From positions 5,644,501 to 5,708,500 of the forward strand of contig OZ023269.1 of NCBI GenBank assembly GCA_964006375.1: 64,000 nt of DNA, in the 5' to 3' direction. Shown here in pieces: positions 51,108 through 64,000 of the stretch. A model generated the notes under the pieces. That model did not search any database, was not told the origin of the DNA, and was given only the letters and a program-made list of their open reading frames with translations. Numbering within the stretch: position 1 is the first letter of the stretch; each line of letters opens with the position of its first letter. A program made the translations under genes and the position numbers. The stretch is from Tillus elongatus. Lineage: Eukaryota; Arthropoda; Insecta; Coleoptera; Cleridae.

Positions 51108-52208
51108 CTAAATAGAAAATTGTTCAATATGACCACCGTTTTGTTCAATGCACTTTATACACCTTTTTGTAACATGCCTGGAAACTCTAGTGAAGGTATT
51201 TTGGTTAATATGATTTATAGCTTTCGTGATTCTGTTTAGTAATTTATTGATATTTTGTGGTGGATCAAATTTGTTCACATCATTCTTCAGATCACGCCAA
51301 AAATAAAAATCCATGGGTGTTATATCACGACTGAGCACACCAATGAACCGGCCCATTGTTACAAATGACACGATTATTAAAATTTTGGTACAAAAATTCT
51401 TTGACGTTCCGAGCATTGTGAGCTGGACAACAGTTTTTTTGGTACCAAATCTCGTCTTAATTATAATGAACTCTTCTAATTGTTGGTAAGATGTCATTTC
51501 TCAATATATTAAGATACCTTTCCCCAGTTAAACTAGTTTCAAAAAAGAACGGACGCAGCAATGAAGTTACCTAAATTTTTAAATATTAACTGCATAATCT
51601 ACAAATAAAAATAACAGCTTTTTACCTAATAAGCCGCACCAAACATTAATACCAAATCTGTCATGCAATCGTCTTTTTTCCTTTAGATTTTCATTTGCCC
51701 AATAATTTCTATTATGGCGATTATACACACCAAAATTTGTAAATCTAGATTCATCAGTTCATATCATTTTAAAATGAAAATTTTCATCTTACTGACATTG
51801 TCCTTGATACCATCTGCAGAATTGAAGTCGCTTGAAGCAATCGTCAACATTTAAGCCTTGTACGATTGTAGGTTTGTATGGATGGTAATGACTTTGTTTT
51901 AATACACGGTGTACCGTATTTTTTGGAGCGTCAATTTGTTCACCATAAAACCGAACAGATTGCGGAGGGTTTTCGTTTGAAACCTGTAAGACGGCATTAT
52001 TACTTTCTTCATTTCTAGGCATTGGTAGTTTCTTTTCGTAGAAGCTACCGTCGTTCAATAGATTGGTCACTATCCTGCGAAATATTTTGGTGTTTGGTTG
52101 TCGTCTTTCTAGGTAGTTGCTTTGATATGAATTTGCAGCTGCCTCAGTATTTCGGTTAGAACGAATATAACATTCCAATATGTCAAAATATTCTTTACTG
52201 CTGAACAT
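51108..52208 (-). pseudogene. Mariner-like transposase, broken
   Basis: The N-terminal frame 52208-51789 starts MFSSKEYFDILECYIRSNRN and contains RRQPNTKIFRRIVTNLLNDG and DAPKNTVHRVLKQSHYHPYK, both HTHs of this mariner-like group. After frame changes the first aspartate block reads DESRFTNFGVYN (about 51740), then INVWCGLLG. An insertion-like AT-rich stretch and stops follow. The C-terminal frame 51497-51108 has RDITPMDFYFWRDLKNDVN (third aspartate block) and IKCIEQNGGHIEQFSI. Inverted sequences around CGTAATGATTCACG at about 50930 and 52590 may be remains of its terminal repeats. Not functional. Confidence 0.82.
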
Positions 52209-53008
52209 ATTGTTGAATAATATTTAAAATAAACATGAAACAAAGTATTTCGTACAAAATTTTAAGCAACGTGTTAAATAGACCTCAAATTGTTCAGATA
52301 ATTAAGAATGACAGTATTCTTAATTGTCGCGATAGTATTATAGCCATAGCAACCTTTCTTGTGTTGTTTTTCAGTTGAGTTATCTTTAAAAATAAACAAT
52401 TTTTTAAGGCGTCTTCGTAAATCATTAATCTGCTCTTAATTTAGTTCTGTTAGTAAATTTGGTTATTTACTAGGTTTACCTATTCAATTAAATTATAACA
52501 ATTTTTAGGATAAGGTTGTAATGTAAAATATAATTTATAATAATGGGCCGATTCATTGGTGTGCTCATTGTTCCTAAATTTTTTTTATCGTGAATCATTA
52601 CGAAAAATTATGTTTAAAGTAGAAGTTTATTGTTAGCCTCCATGGCCTGCTGCTTTTGTCATTTGTTTTCTGGTATTGGATTTCACAGCCTACCATCCTC
52701 AAAACGGGTTTTGACAATCCAAAGTTGAGAAATAGCACAAAAAAATTACTCTGCAAAAAGTGTCCTGATAATGTGCGAGTCTAAGACATGTCAGATCAAC
52801 GCCTACTTAGATATTGAAGAAAAAAAAAATCGACAAATCCTGTTTTTTCCCCAAATAACTCGAAAACGAAAAGAGTCAGAGCAAAATACAAGTCATATTT
52901 GAAACGAGCATGAAACTATACAAAACATTGCTAATTTAATCGTCTCCCTATCTCTAATAATAACGGAGATAGCAATACATTTCCATCCAGTTTGGGACAC
53001 ACTGTATG

Positions 53009-53015
<7 letters not shown>
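52209..53015. other. Unassigned sequence ending in a mariner-type terminus
   Basis: GGATGGAAATG-type end: plus strand CATCCAGTTTGGGACACACTG ends at about 53005, followed by TA and (TA)n at 53016-53085. The CACTG-TA junction is typical of a mariner end, probably that of the decayed element at 51108-52208. Confidence 0.45.

Positions 53016-53085
<70 letters not shown>
53016..53085. repeat. (TA)n beside a mariner-type end
   Basis: A TA run adjoining GGGACACACTGTATGTATG. Confidence 0.95.
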
Positions 53086-53089
<4 letters not shown>

Positions 53090-53189
53090 GCGTGAAATTG
53101 TCTGACACTATTTATTAGCTCAAAATTTTCTTCCTGGTTCAACTTCGAGTAGAAACCACAAACTATTTTTTAGTGCATACTGTATACTA

Positions 53190-53392
53190 ACATCGGCCAC
53201 AGTTGTGATATTGTGTTTGAGCAAAATGAATGTGAGTCCCGTGTACCATTAGATGCTGGGACGCGTGTTAAAGATCCATACTTTCCTTACAAAAAAACAA
53301 GAAGTTTGGTAAAATTTCCAGGATTGTGCGGTGAAACTGCTCGCTGGCGTCAATGATTGGCCCTAGTTGCGAAAATATAAAGACGGTGAAAA
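53190..53392 (+). mobile_element. SINE A, 5'-truncated degenerate copy
   Basis: Matches the body and 3' end of SINE A: GTGATATTGTGTTTGAGCAA, GTTAAAGATCCATAC, GGTAAAATTTCCAGGAT and GTGAAACTGCTCGCTGGCG, tail AAACAAAAATA. The tRNA-like head and an internal segment are missing. More diverged than the other three copies. Confidence 0.75.
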
Positions 53393-53400
53393 CAAAAATA

Positions 53401-54041
53401 TTGTTTCAATACATCTTTTGGTTTGTCCAGCATATTTAAGTACACCATCCTTACACCATATTTTACAGGTTTAACTCAAGATGGTGTTATCTGGACTTCC
53501 TGCAGTAAAATTGACATGTCTGCAAAGCAAACATTTCTGGTAACGAATTTTTGGTTGTTTTCAAAATAATATTTATCTATATAAGTTTACTCTCAATATG
53601 GCTGGCAAAATTTGATTAACATAGCCGTATTTCAAATTATTACTATATGTATGAAACCAAATATAGCTTATTTAAGTGAAATTGTAATCATTTATTCTTT
53701 TTGATTATTTGCGGACACCTGTATAAAATTTGACCTAGAAACAAGCATTCTAGCCTACCAAGAAACCCAAACAAGTTATGCAAAAAACAGGAAAGCTCGC
53801 GAACTGAGATTTTACTTAAAATTGACAAAGCTTGATGCTTTCACTTCTGTTCAAAGTTTGATCAAGAATCTAGTAAAAAATATCGAAAAAAGATGTAACT
53901 TTACAAAAGATGCAACCAAACTGTAACTAAAAGAACTGCTTAGAAAGTTACTCTAAAGAACTAAGTTCAGTGAGGCATCAATCGATCGCTTTCACTTCTA
54001 CTATAAGTTTGTAATTTTTATTCATTTCCAGCTATGTTAGA
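53401..54041. other. Unassigned sequence
   Basis: No gene or known repeat recognised. Confidence 0.5.
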
Positions 54042-54950
54042 GTGTCCTTTGCACCACAAAAATTTTATTGTTCAGTGTTTTTTATGTTTATGGCAGAGTT
54101 GTCTAATTTTTTCTATGCTGATGTTATTAATGTACTTTTGATGACTGTTTTTAATGCTATTAATGCCGACTGTGAATCACTGATGATTACTACCTTTTCT
54201 ATCTTATTTTCTGTTGCCCATTCGATTGCGTTCTGGATCCCGATCAGTTCAGCCGTGAAAATGGAAGCCTTCCCGCATATGTTATATTTTCTGGATTCCT
54301 TGAATTGTGTTAAAAAAGCTGCACCACATCCATCCCGATTCTTTGAGCCATCAGTGTATACCTGTAAATAATTCTGGTACTTTTTAATAATGTGATCAAA
54401 AATCATTTTGTTCACTAATTGATTGTTTTCAAATTTGGGAATTTCAACATTTAGAGCATAGTAGGTGGGGACTCGTATTCATAAGTAAATCTAATTGGAA
54501 TTGTTCTTATTGCAATATACTCTTCATATTTTATAGTATTATAGTAGGCGTCTACAGGGGGAGGATTATTCTTCTTTGCCCAAAACTTGTTGGTTAGTGT
54601 TTCTATAAAGAGTATGTGTAGTGTATTTATCATTTCTTGATTTCTGCCTCTCAGTTTCAATGTGTGTTTCTGTGCCAGCAATTCTAGTCTTAAATGATAC
54701 GGTGGTTCTTGAGCTTCAGCAAATAGTGCATGAGTGGAAGTTAATTTCATGGTTCCCATGCATATTCTAAGAGTTTTGAGTTGAATACGCTCTATCTTCA
54801 ACATATTGGTTTCTGATGTTCCACCATACACTATACAGAAAATTGTGATCCATGAAATTGTGATCAGAAAATGTAGGGTTGCTATTCTTTTATGGATAAA
54901 GTGGTGGAGGTAAAATGGTGGGAATTTGATTTTTTTAACTATGATCATAA
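54042..54950 (-). pseudogene. LINE C-terminal region with RNase H start
   Basis: Minus strand 54948-54451 reads the segment after RT: CIVYGGTSETNMLKIERIQL, TLRICMGTMKLTSTHALFAE and PPYHLRLELLAQKHTLKLRG. After one frameshift near 54463 it continues as YYALNVEIPKFENNQ and QVYTDGSKNRDGCGAAFL (RNase H first aspartate), ASIFTAELIGIQNAIEWA (glutamate) and VVIISDSQSALIAL (second aspartate), then stops. The end of RNase H is missing. Divergent from the RNase H at 44641-45427, so a third RNase-H- or RT-bearing lineage. Upstream truncation at about 54950. Confidence 0.82.
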
Positions 54951-54956
54951 GATAAT

Positions 54957-55051
54957 GTTCGACAAACTAAACTTCACGTGTCTCAGCGTCTTCCACAAAA
55001 AATATTTTTGCTGAATAATGAATTTTATTCCATTATTGTGTTTCACACTGT
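54957..55051. mobile_element. Mariner-type terminus fragment
   Basis: Ends CCATTATTGTGTTTCACACTG at 55051, followed by TATATA and then the CAGGG start of the next mariner. Only this terminal piece is recognisable. Confidence 0.5.
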
Positions 55052-55574
55052 ATATACAGGGTGATTCATAAGTCGTGACCAAAAATGAAACCCCATGTTC
55101 TTTGAACAATTTTAGAGGGCATCTCCTATAAAAAAAAATTCCTATAATGCTTCATTAAAAAGATACAGGGTGTTGAAGTTGAATTTAAAAAAATAAAATT
55201 TCCCAATTTTTTAAAAAGTAGCACATATATTTTTCTGAAACTTCGCATGTGTAGGCTGCTATGTAAGGCGCCTATTCTACCATAACAATTGAATCGGCTA
55301 ATCCAGCAGTGGCGCGCGTACCTACATGTCTGGTTATCCCTCAAGAAGAAAACGGGTAGCCCAATGATATATATATATTTTCATTTTTGAATCTTATTTT
55401 CATTCGTGAACAAAATTACTCTCTTGATAATTTTCCGTACGACGCTTATTTTACGAGTAAGCAATGAATCAGGTAAGTGTTTTAGAGCACAGTTCATGAT
55501 TTTTAACCAGTCATTGTTTGGTAGAAAATCGCAACGATACTTTTTTATCAGGCTTATAGTAACTTATTTATTAC

Positions 55575-56635
55575 AATAAATGTTCAAAAATGCCTCCATT
55601 GGCCTGAATACACGCACGACATCTTTTTAATATGGAAACTTTAATGTCTTGAGAATTCATTGTTGCTTGAATATGACGAAAAGCATTATTTATCAGTTGC
55701 TGTAGCTGCTCTGGTGTATTTATTTGTTCACTGTAGATCAGTCGCTTAAAATCACCCCAAAGATAGAAGTCAAGTGGGTTTAAGTCCGCTGATCTTGCAG
55801 GCCAATGTATTGGTCCAGTTCTGCCAATCCATCTTTCATTATAATGTTCATGTAGCCATGTAACAACGTTTCAAATATGATGCGTTGGTGCACCGTCATG
55901 CTGGTACCACATTATATATCTTGTTGCTAGTGGAATGTCATCTAGAATGTTTTCTACACGGTTTTCTAGGAGCGCTAAGTACGAAGATCAATTTAAACGT
56001 TGTGGCAGGACTTTCATGAACAGTGAGCCGTGAAAAATACCACACCATAAATTAATGGAAAATCTATGTTAAAATGTGCGAGTCCTTGTTGCATGTGGAT
56101 TTTCCAATGACCAGACATGCTCATTATGAGAATTATAAATACCATTTCTTGTAAATGTTGATTCGTCAGACCAGAAGATTAGATTAGGGAATAGAATATT
56201 TTGATTGTTCATTTCCAACATCCATTCACAAAAGACTCGTCGATGCACATTATTTCCAGGTAGAAGGCAATGAACATTCTGTCGATGATATGGATGTAAG
56301 GCTTCTCGATGTAAAGTTCTCCAAACAAAGCTTTGAGAATATTGTAACTGCGTGGCAATCCTCCAAGTACTTGTAGAAGGTTGATCCATCATTGCATCCA
56401 CCACTCTCTCTTCGTCTTCAAGTTGATGTTGTCTTCTACCATTAGCTCTAGCGTCAGGACGTTGTCCAATACCGCACTGCCGAAGTCTTGAAAACGATCG
56501 ACAAAAAACCCTTGGTGTAGGTTGACGGCGAGTGGGAAACCTACTTTGATATTCCCGACAAGCAGCTAGAGCATTTCCATCAGCATGTCCGTAGATAAAA
56601 ATTATATCTGCAAACTCTTCTGAGGTGTACTCCAT
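55575..56635 (-). pseudogene. Mariner-like DDE/D transposase, three stops
   Basis: Starts MEYTSEEFADIIFIYGHADG at 56635. HTH regions are RFPTRRQPTPRVFCRSFSRL and DQPSTSTWRIATQLQYSQSF. D1 lies in LIFWSDESTFTRNGIYNSHN. A stop at about 56070 interrupts the frame, which then resumes: HRFSINLWCGIFHGSLF, a stop near 55995, then IMWYQHDGAPTHHI (D2), a stop, VTWLHEHYNERWIGRTGPIH, WPARSADLNPLDFYLWGDFK (D3) and the C terminus. Length matches the intact relatives and only three nonsense changes are visible, so this is a recently dead gene. Confidence 0.87.
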
Positions 56636-57073
56636 TATAAGAAGTAAAAGAGTAGAAAATTTTGCAATTTTATAAAATTTACCACTTACACCTATTCAAA
56701 ATAATAACTTGTTAACCTAAACGTCAAGTGACACTTAATGGCAACTTTGGCAAACCAGACTACTACTTACTAAAATACAACAAAGATAATCGTCGTACAA
56801 AAAATTATCAAGACATTAAATTTTCCATATTAAAAAGATGTCGTGCGTGTATTCAGGCCAATGGAGGCATAAAAGTGTATCATTGCGATTTTCTACCAAA
56901 CAGCGACTGGTTAAAAATCATGAACTGTGCTCTAAAACACTTACCTGATTCATTGCTTACTCGTAAAATAAGCGTCGTACAGAAAATTATCAAGAAAGTC
57001 ATTTTGTTCACGAATGAAAGTGAGATTCAAAAAATAAAAAATAAAAAAAAACATCATTGGCTTACCCGTTTTT

Positions 57074-58451
<1,378 letters not shown>

Positions 58452-58749
58452 ATTTCTTTTTTCTTGAGGGATAACCAATTACATGTGGGTACGCGCGCCA
58501 CTGCTGGATTAGCCGATTCAATTGTTATGGTAGAATACACGCCTTACATAGCAGCCTACACATGCGAAGTTTCAGTAAAATATATGTGCTACTTTTGAAA
58601 AAATTGGGAAATTTTATTTTTTGAAATTCAACTTCAACACCCTGTATCTTTTTAATGAAGCAATATAGGAAAATTTTTTATAGGACATACCCTCTCTAAA
58701 ATTGTTCAAAGAACATGGAGTTTCATTTTTGGTCACCACTTATGAATCA

Positions 58750-58751
<2 letters not shown>

Positions 58752-58827
<76 letters not shown>
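58752..58827. repeat. (TA)n at a mariner right end
   Basis: Begins immediately after CTTATGAATCACC. The last bases of the terminus (CCTG) appear replaced by the TA run. Confidence 0.95.
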
Positions 58828-58829
<2 letters not shown>

Positions 58830-59297
58830 GAGACATAAATAAATAAACAACAATTGCGTATTCCAGACTGTATCAATTATCGCAACATCGTAGATAATAT
58901 AATACTTCCATAATATAATAGTTATCGCGTTGGTCGTTATCCAAATATACCTAAATCGCATTTGTTCTTTTATTATCACAAGTTTATGTAAGCAATCGCC
59001 TATGTGTCACAACTCCAATACAAAGAACCCCATTGTTCTAACATAAGCATTCACTTTATTTTAGTGGAATAACTGCAAATGAATAGATGACTTCGCAAAA
59101 ATAATGCATATCGACTCCAGACACATTATCTGGTTCTTAGAACATTGAACATTATTAAGCTCTAAATAATTTCTGATTAAATTGCATTTTTGCTCGACTC
59201 TTTGAAGAACGTTCTGTTTGTGTATAACATTCTATACGCAAAAAATATGTTACAGTAGCAAATTTACATTATCAGTTTATGTTCTATAAATAAAAAG
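58828..59297. other. Unassigned sequence
   Basis: Nothing recognised. Confidence 0.5.
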
Positions 59298-59372
59298 TCT
59301 GGACGCAACAAGTGCGTTATGGCAGTGAATTTTCATTAAAATGTTTTTATTGCAAATATGTGTGTTACATAG
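59298..59372 (+). mobile_element. TA-core element, 5' terminus fragment
   Basis: TCTGGACGCAACAAGTGCG, GCAGTGAATTTTCATTAAAA and GCAAATATGTGTGTTAC match the terminal 75 bp of other copies, then homology stops. Confidence 0.8.
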
Positions 59373-59523
59373 CAAAAATTATGATATGGCGGTTTTACCA
59401 ATACATATCAGAATCCCATGAAAATGACGCATTAAGAGAGGCTTTATTGTTAAACGTCATAACGTCTAGGTTTGACATGATTAAGGGAAATTAAAAGGCT
59501 TTCACTACCAGACAACTGATTTT

Positions 59524-61324
<1,801 letters not shown>

Positions 61325-61819
61325 CCTTTTTTATTCTTAAAACCCTACGCGTTTCCGCCCATTATTGAGCCATCCTCGGGGGTTTAGACCTAGAATGTAA
61401 AAAGTGGTTGTCAGAAACTATGTTTCTGGTAGGCCTACCATGCGAGTGACTAACACTGCAACCAAATAAACAACCTATTTTTTGCTCCATGGCTGGAATC
61501 GATCACCCGTCATTCGGAGCACTACTATTGAAAGTCCAACCAGTCAGGTTTCTGCAAATGAAAGTCCATTCACTCAGGTTTTTCGTGTGAAAAGAACGTT
61601 ATTCTTAACTTTGGTACCACAAAGAGCACTTTAATCTCTAGCGCCATATAATTAAAGTGCTGTTTTTGGTACCAAAGTCAAGAATAACCTTCTTTTCACA
61701 CGCAAAAACCTGAGTGAATAGACTTTCATTTGCAGAAACCTGACTGGTCGGACTTTCAATAGTAGTGCTCCGAATAACGTGTGATCGATTTCAGCCATGG
61801 AGCAAAAAATCGGTTGTTT

Positions 61820-62928
61820 CGTTGTGTCTCTCTCTGCACCGTTGACATTTTCTCCGCCCGCCGTAGTTCACATGTCACTTTTGGTTGTCATGTCACTTGT
61901 CACTTGTCACTTTCAGTTTGCGTTTTTTAAGTTAAATCTCCAAAGATCCATGTTGGGGACTCCATTTTGTTCATCTGATAAAATTAGGCAAAAAAAAAGC
62001 GTCACGTTGAAATTCTTCCAATACGCAATACCTTCAAATCTCTTCCAGATAGTTCCACTACTGGAGCTAGAATATCCCTTAACGCTGTTGCATTATCCAA
62101 AATCCTCTCAGATAGTGCGTTCTTCGATGACTCAGGAACATTATACATCATAAGGTTACCCTCACGAGCTCTTCTATACTCATACTCCCGAATGAAATCT
62201 TCACATATAGAAGATGAATCCGGGTCATCCGTCACGCTCTGCACTGTCAACCCTGCACCAATCTGTTCACCCATACTATCAATATTTCTCTCCAGATCAT
62301 CAATTTTTTTCTTGGGAAGAAGCACCAGTCGAAGACCATTCTCACAATTGGGACAAAAATATTTCAGTGTTCTCTTTCCCTTAAGTTGAAGACATCTGAT
62401 CTCAGAAGATGTAAGACCAGTGCAATCAAAGTGAATTGCACCATGACAACCATCACAGAAGCAAAGCTGGTCGTTGCATTCATTATATCATTTCTTCAAG
62501 TCTTGTGATGTTCCTGCCTTCATGTTTTGTGCAGTTTTTATTTGGAATCCTGAAGACAATGGATGAAAAGTATTAGCCCCAAAAATTGCATGCATGTCTT
62601 TCTTTTTTTTCTGAATTTTACATGTTCAGATGTTCTCGACGAGTTCTGCTCGACTGTACGGCCTGCTTTGCTTTTATGTTTGTGCTTGTCTATAGCTTTT
62701 TATGTAGTTGACCAGTTGGAATTTTAACTTATTGCTTGTGGCTCCATAAGAGTATTGTTCATACTGTGGGACCCCAGTCCCGTTTTTTTAGTTTTTTAAA
62801 TTTAAAATTTTACATTTTATAGAAATGTTTTATAACTCCTGACACTAATGTCAGTTTAAATATTGCATGGCCTTTAGGGCTACTCTGTGTTTTGACATTT
62901 AGCTTTGCTGGACCTTGTATTGTTTCTG
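61820..62928 (-). mobile_element. LINE fragment inserted in palindrome arm
   Basis: Sequence absent from the left arm of the palindrome and containing a minus-strand ORF1 remnant (62002-62487). Flanks resume palindrome homology at GGTTGTTT on one side and GTTGTAGTGTTAG on the other. No clear target duplication. A poly-T run lies near 62790 but no proper A tail is seen at the 61820 end. Confidence 0.6.
62002..62487 (-). pseudogene. LINE ORF1 fragment with PHD-type zinc finger
   Basis: The minus-strand frame from about 62487 carries QLCFCDGCHGAIHFDCTGLT, ending the finger with KYFCPNCENG: a C/H arrangement CxxC..HxxC..CxxC like the PHD fingers in ORF1 proteins of CR1/jockey-group LINEs. A coiled-coil-like stretch follows (KKIDDLERNIDSMGEQI), then EYEYRRAREGNLMMYNVPES and LKVLRIGR, the conserved nucleic-acid-binding segment of LINE ORF1 proteins. 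The frame ends at 62002, before the end of the usual ORF1, so the copy is truncated. The protein would coat retrotransposon RNA. Confidence 0.72.
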
Positions 62929-63007
62929 TAGTTGTAGTGTTAGTTACTCGCATGGTACACCTACCAGAAACATAGTTTCTGACAACCACCTTTTACATTC
63001 TAGGTCT

Positions 63008-63053
63008 AAGCCCCTGAGGATGGCTCAATAATGGGCTGAAACGCGTAGGGTTT
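63008..63053 (+). ncRNA. Hammerhead ribozyme-like motif
   Basis: Order on the plus strand: stem I AAGCCC, core CTGAGGA (63014-63020, fits CUGANGA), stem II GCTCA/TGGGC, GAAAC (63038-63042), GC, cleavage triplet GTA (63045-63047), then stem I partner GGGTTT. Stem I has six pairs, one a wobble. One or two unpaired bases sit between core and stem II. Stem III is the palindrome ACGCGT. The left-arm mirror near 61340-61385 has CCGAGGA, losing an essential U. Likely a Penelope-like element ribozyme. Activity uncertain. Confidence 0.6.
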
Positions 63054-63190
63054 TAAGAATAAAAATCAGTTGTAGTGAAAGCATTTCAATTTACCTTAAT
63101 AAAAGAGGCTTTCGTTTATATTGTTGGTGAATAAAATCTAGGTGCCCTATACGACTATTTGTTTCCATAGAAATTATTGTTTGTAATTTT

Positions 63191-63313
63191 TGTGAATTTT
63201 TATATAAAAAAATTCACTAATAGAGAGGTATCGATGGGGAGACTTTGCAAAAATTTTTTCAAATGAGCGCGATTTAAGACCCCTAGAACCCATATCCGGG
63301 GTAGTTTCAATTT

Positions 63314-63389
<76 letters not shown>

Positions 63390-63800
63390 CCGTCTGATAA
63401 CTCAAAAAATAATTAACTGATTTCAATGAAACTCGGCAAGTGCCTTTCTTTTATTAATGGCTTGGATGAGTTCGTTAGGCAGAGGAAAATCGGACGGGTT
63501 TTTCCGGGAAAATTGAGTTTTATTTCAAAAAAAAAATTTTCTCCGAAAATCACAAAGCTGTTTTAATGAAATTTACTATATATGTTGCCTTGGGAGAGGA
63601 CTTACTGAATACCAAAATTCAACTTTCTCAGTTTATAGAAAATTGAGTTATTCAAATTTTAAATTTTCTTTTGAAACATTTTTTTTCTCCAAAAATTACA
63701 GTTATTTTAATGAAATTTAGTGGATATCTTGTCCTAGGAAATACCTTACTATCTACCAAAATTAAACTTTCTAAGATTATAGAAAACTGAGTTAATCAAA
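63191..63800 (-). mobile_element. TA-core element, subfamily 2
   Basis: Hairpin (GTGAATTTTTATATAA, AATTCACTA), GAGAGGTATCGATGGGGAG, (TA)n about 63319-63386, TATCCGTCTGATAACTC, CGGCAAGTGCCTTTC and repeat units around AAATTGAGTTATTCAAAT. Matches 13216-13755 in orientation and content. No TC-type terminus before 63800. Confidence 0.82.
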
Positions 63801-63845
63801 TTTTTATAGCTCACTGCAGTGTTAAAATCAATGGTATTTTCCTAA

Positions 63846-64000
63846 CTATTTTAAACACGTGGATCGGGGACTGACCGAATTTATTCCCAGATGCTATTGA
63901 TCTACTCATATTCTCTGAATATGTTAGAAACGTGGTATCTACTTCATTTCAAGTCACTATTAACCGACTATTTATGAAATCAAATAAGTAAATTAAATCG
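63846..64000. repeat. Duplicated segment, copy 2 (runs off window)
   Basis: Matches 14094-14252 from CACGTGG(A/C)T to the window end. In both places it lies downstream of a subfamily 2 TA-core element. Confidence 0.8.

Larger units (their letters stand above)
61330..63066. repeat. Palindrome with about 310-bp arms, right arm interrupted by 1.1 kb
   Basis: 61330-61464 pairs with 62929-63066, and 61469-61640 pairs with about 61650-61819. Together they form one palindrome centred near 61645, whose right arm is split at about 61820-62928 by unrelated sequence holding a LINE ORF1 fragment. Both outer arms carry a hammerhead-like core, intact only in the right arm (63008-63053). Like those at 5.1-6 kb, this looks like two head-to-head Penelope-like termini. 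Confidence 0.82.

Noticed and set aside
54042..54371. 109-codon plus-strand frame
   Set aside because: Lies antisense to RNase H motifs with catalytic residues on the minus strand.

Overview
This is eukaryotic, AT-rich, repeat-dominated DNA, most likely from an arthropod. The grounds are the mix of mariner-like transposases, a pogo-type transposase, CR1/jockey-group LINEs, Penelope-like retroelements (PLEs) with GIY-YIG endonuclease and hammerhead ribozymes, and tRNA-derived SINEs. I see no bacterial operon, no CRISPR array and no convincing host gene. One possible host exon, at about 27.5-27.7 kb, is weak. Nearly all coding potential belongs to mobile elements, most of them broken. The clear exception is an intact 606-codon pogo-superfamily transposase on the minus strand (28696-30516), inside an element with matching 22-bp terminal inverted repeats and TA duplications (28212-31029).

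Layout. 1-5 kb: pieces of a repeat family with a (TA)n core, two inverted 351-bp SINEs with target duplications, a PLE 3' end and a tRNA-Met-like SINE. 5.1-6 kb: two large palindromes carrying hammerhead-like cores. 6-10.2 kb: two LINE families (alpha and beta). 10.3-11.5 kb: a PLE endonuclease with a complete hammerhead ribozyme motif on the opposite strand, then a mariner fragment. 11.6-15 kb: TA-core elements. 15.6-18.7 kb: the longest LINE-alpha copy. 19-27.5 kb: decayed mariners, TA-core elements and LINE-alpha 3' ends. 28-31 kb: the intact pogo element. 31-39.1 kb: LINE-alpha pieces, a mariner deletion derivative and two nearly complete TA-core elements. 39.8-47.4 kb: PLE-like termini, a complete mariner-like element with about 465-bp inverted repeats, a LINE RNase H tail and an exact 70-bp-period minisatellite. 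47.4-54 kb: mostly unassigned sequence with one decayed mariner. 54-64 kb: a LINE RNase H fragment, a mariner with about 600-bp inverted repeats interrupted by a TA-core element, another full TA-core element and an interrupted palindrome with a hammerhead-like core.

The unifying structure is the TA-core family, seen about 18 times. One end reads TC(T/G)GGACGCAGC, the other is a hairpin built on AGTGAATTTT, and most copies carry a long (TA)n block. The shared GTGAATTTT in inverted orientation at both ends, the 3' hairpin, internal tandem repeats, microsatellite core and insertion into a T-run without a visible target duplication resemble Helentron-associated (HINE/DINE-1-like) non-autonomous elements. 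That class assignment is inference. Much of the remaining (TA)n directly abuts TA-targeting mariner ends.
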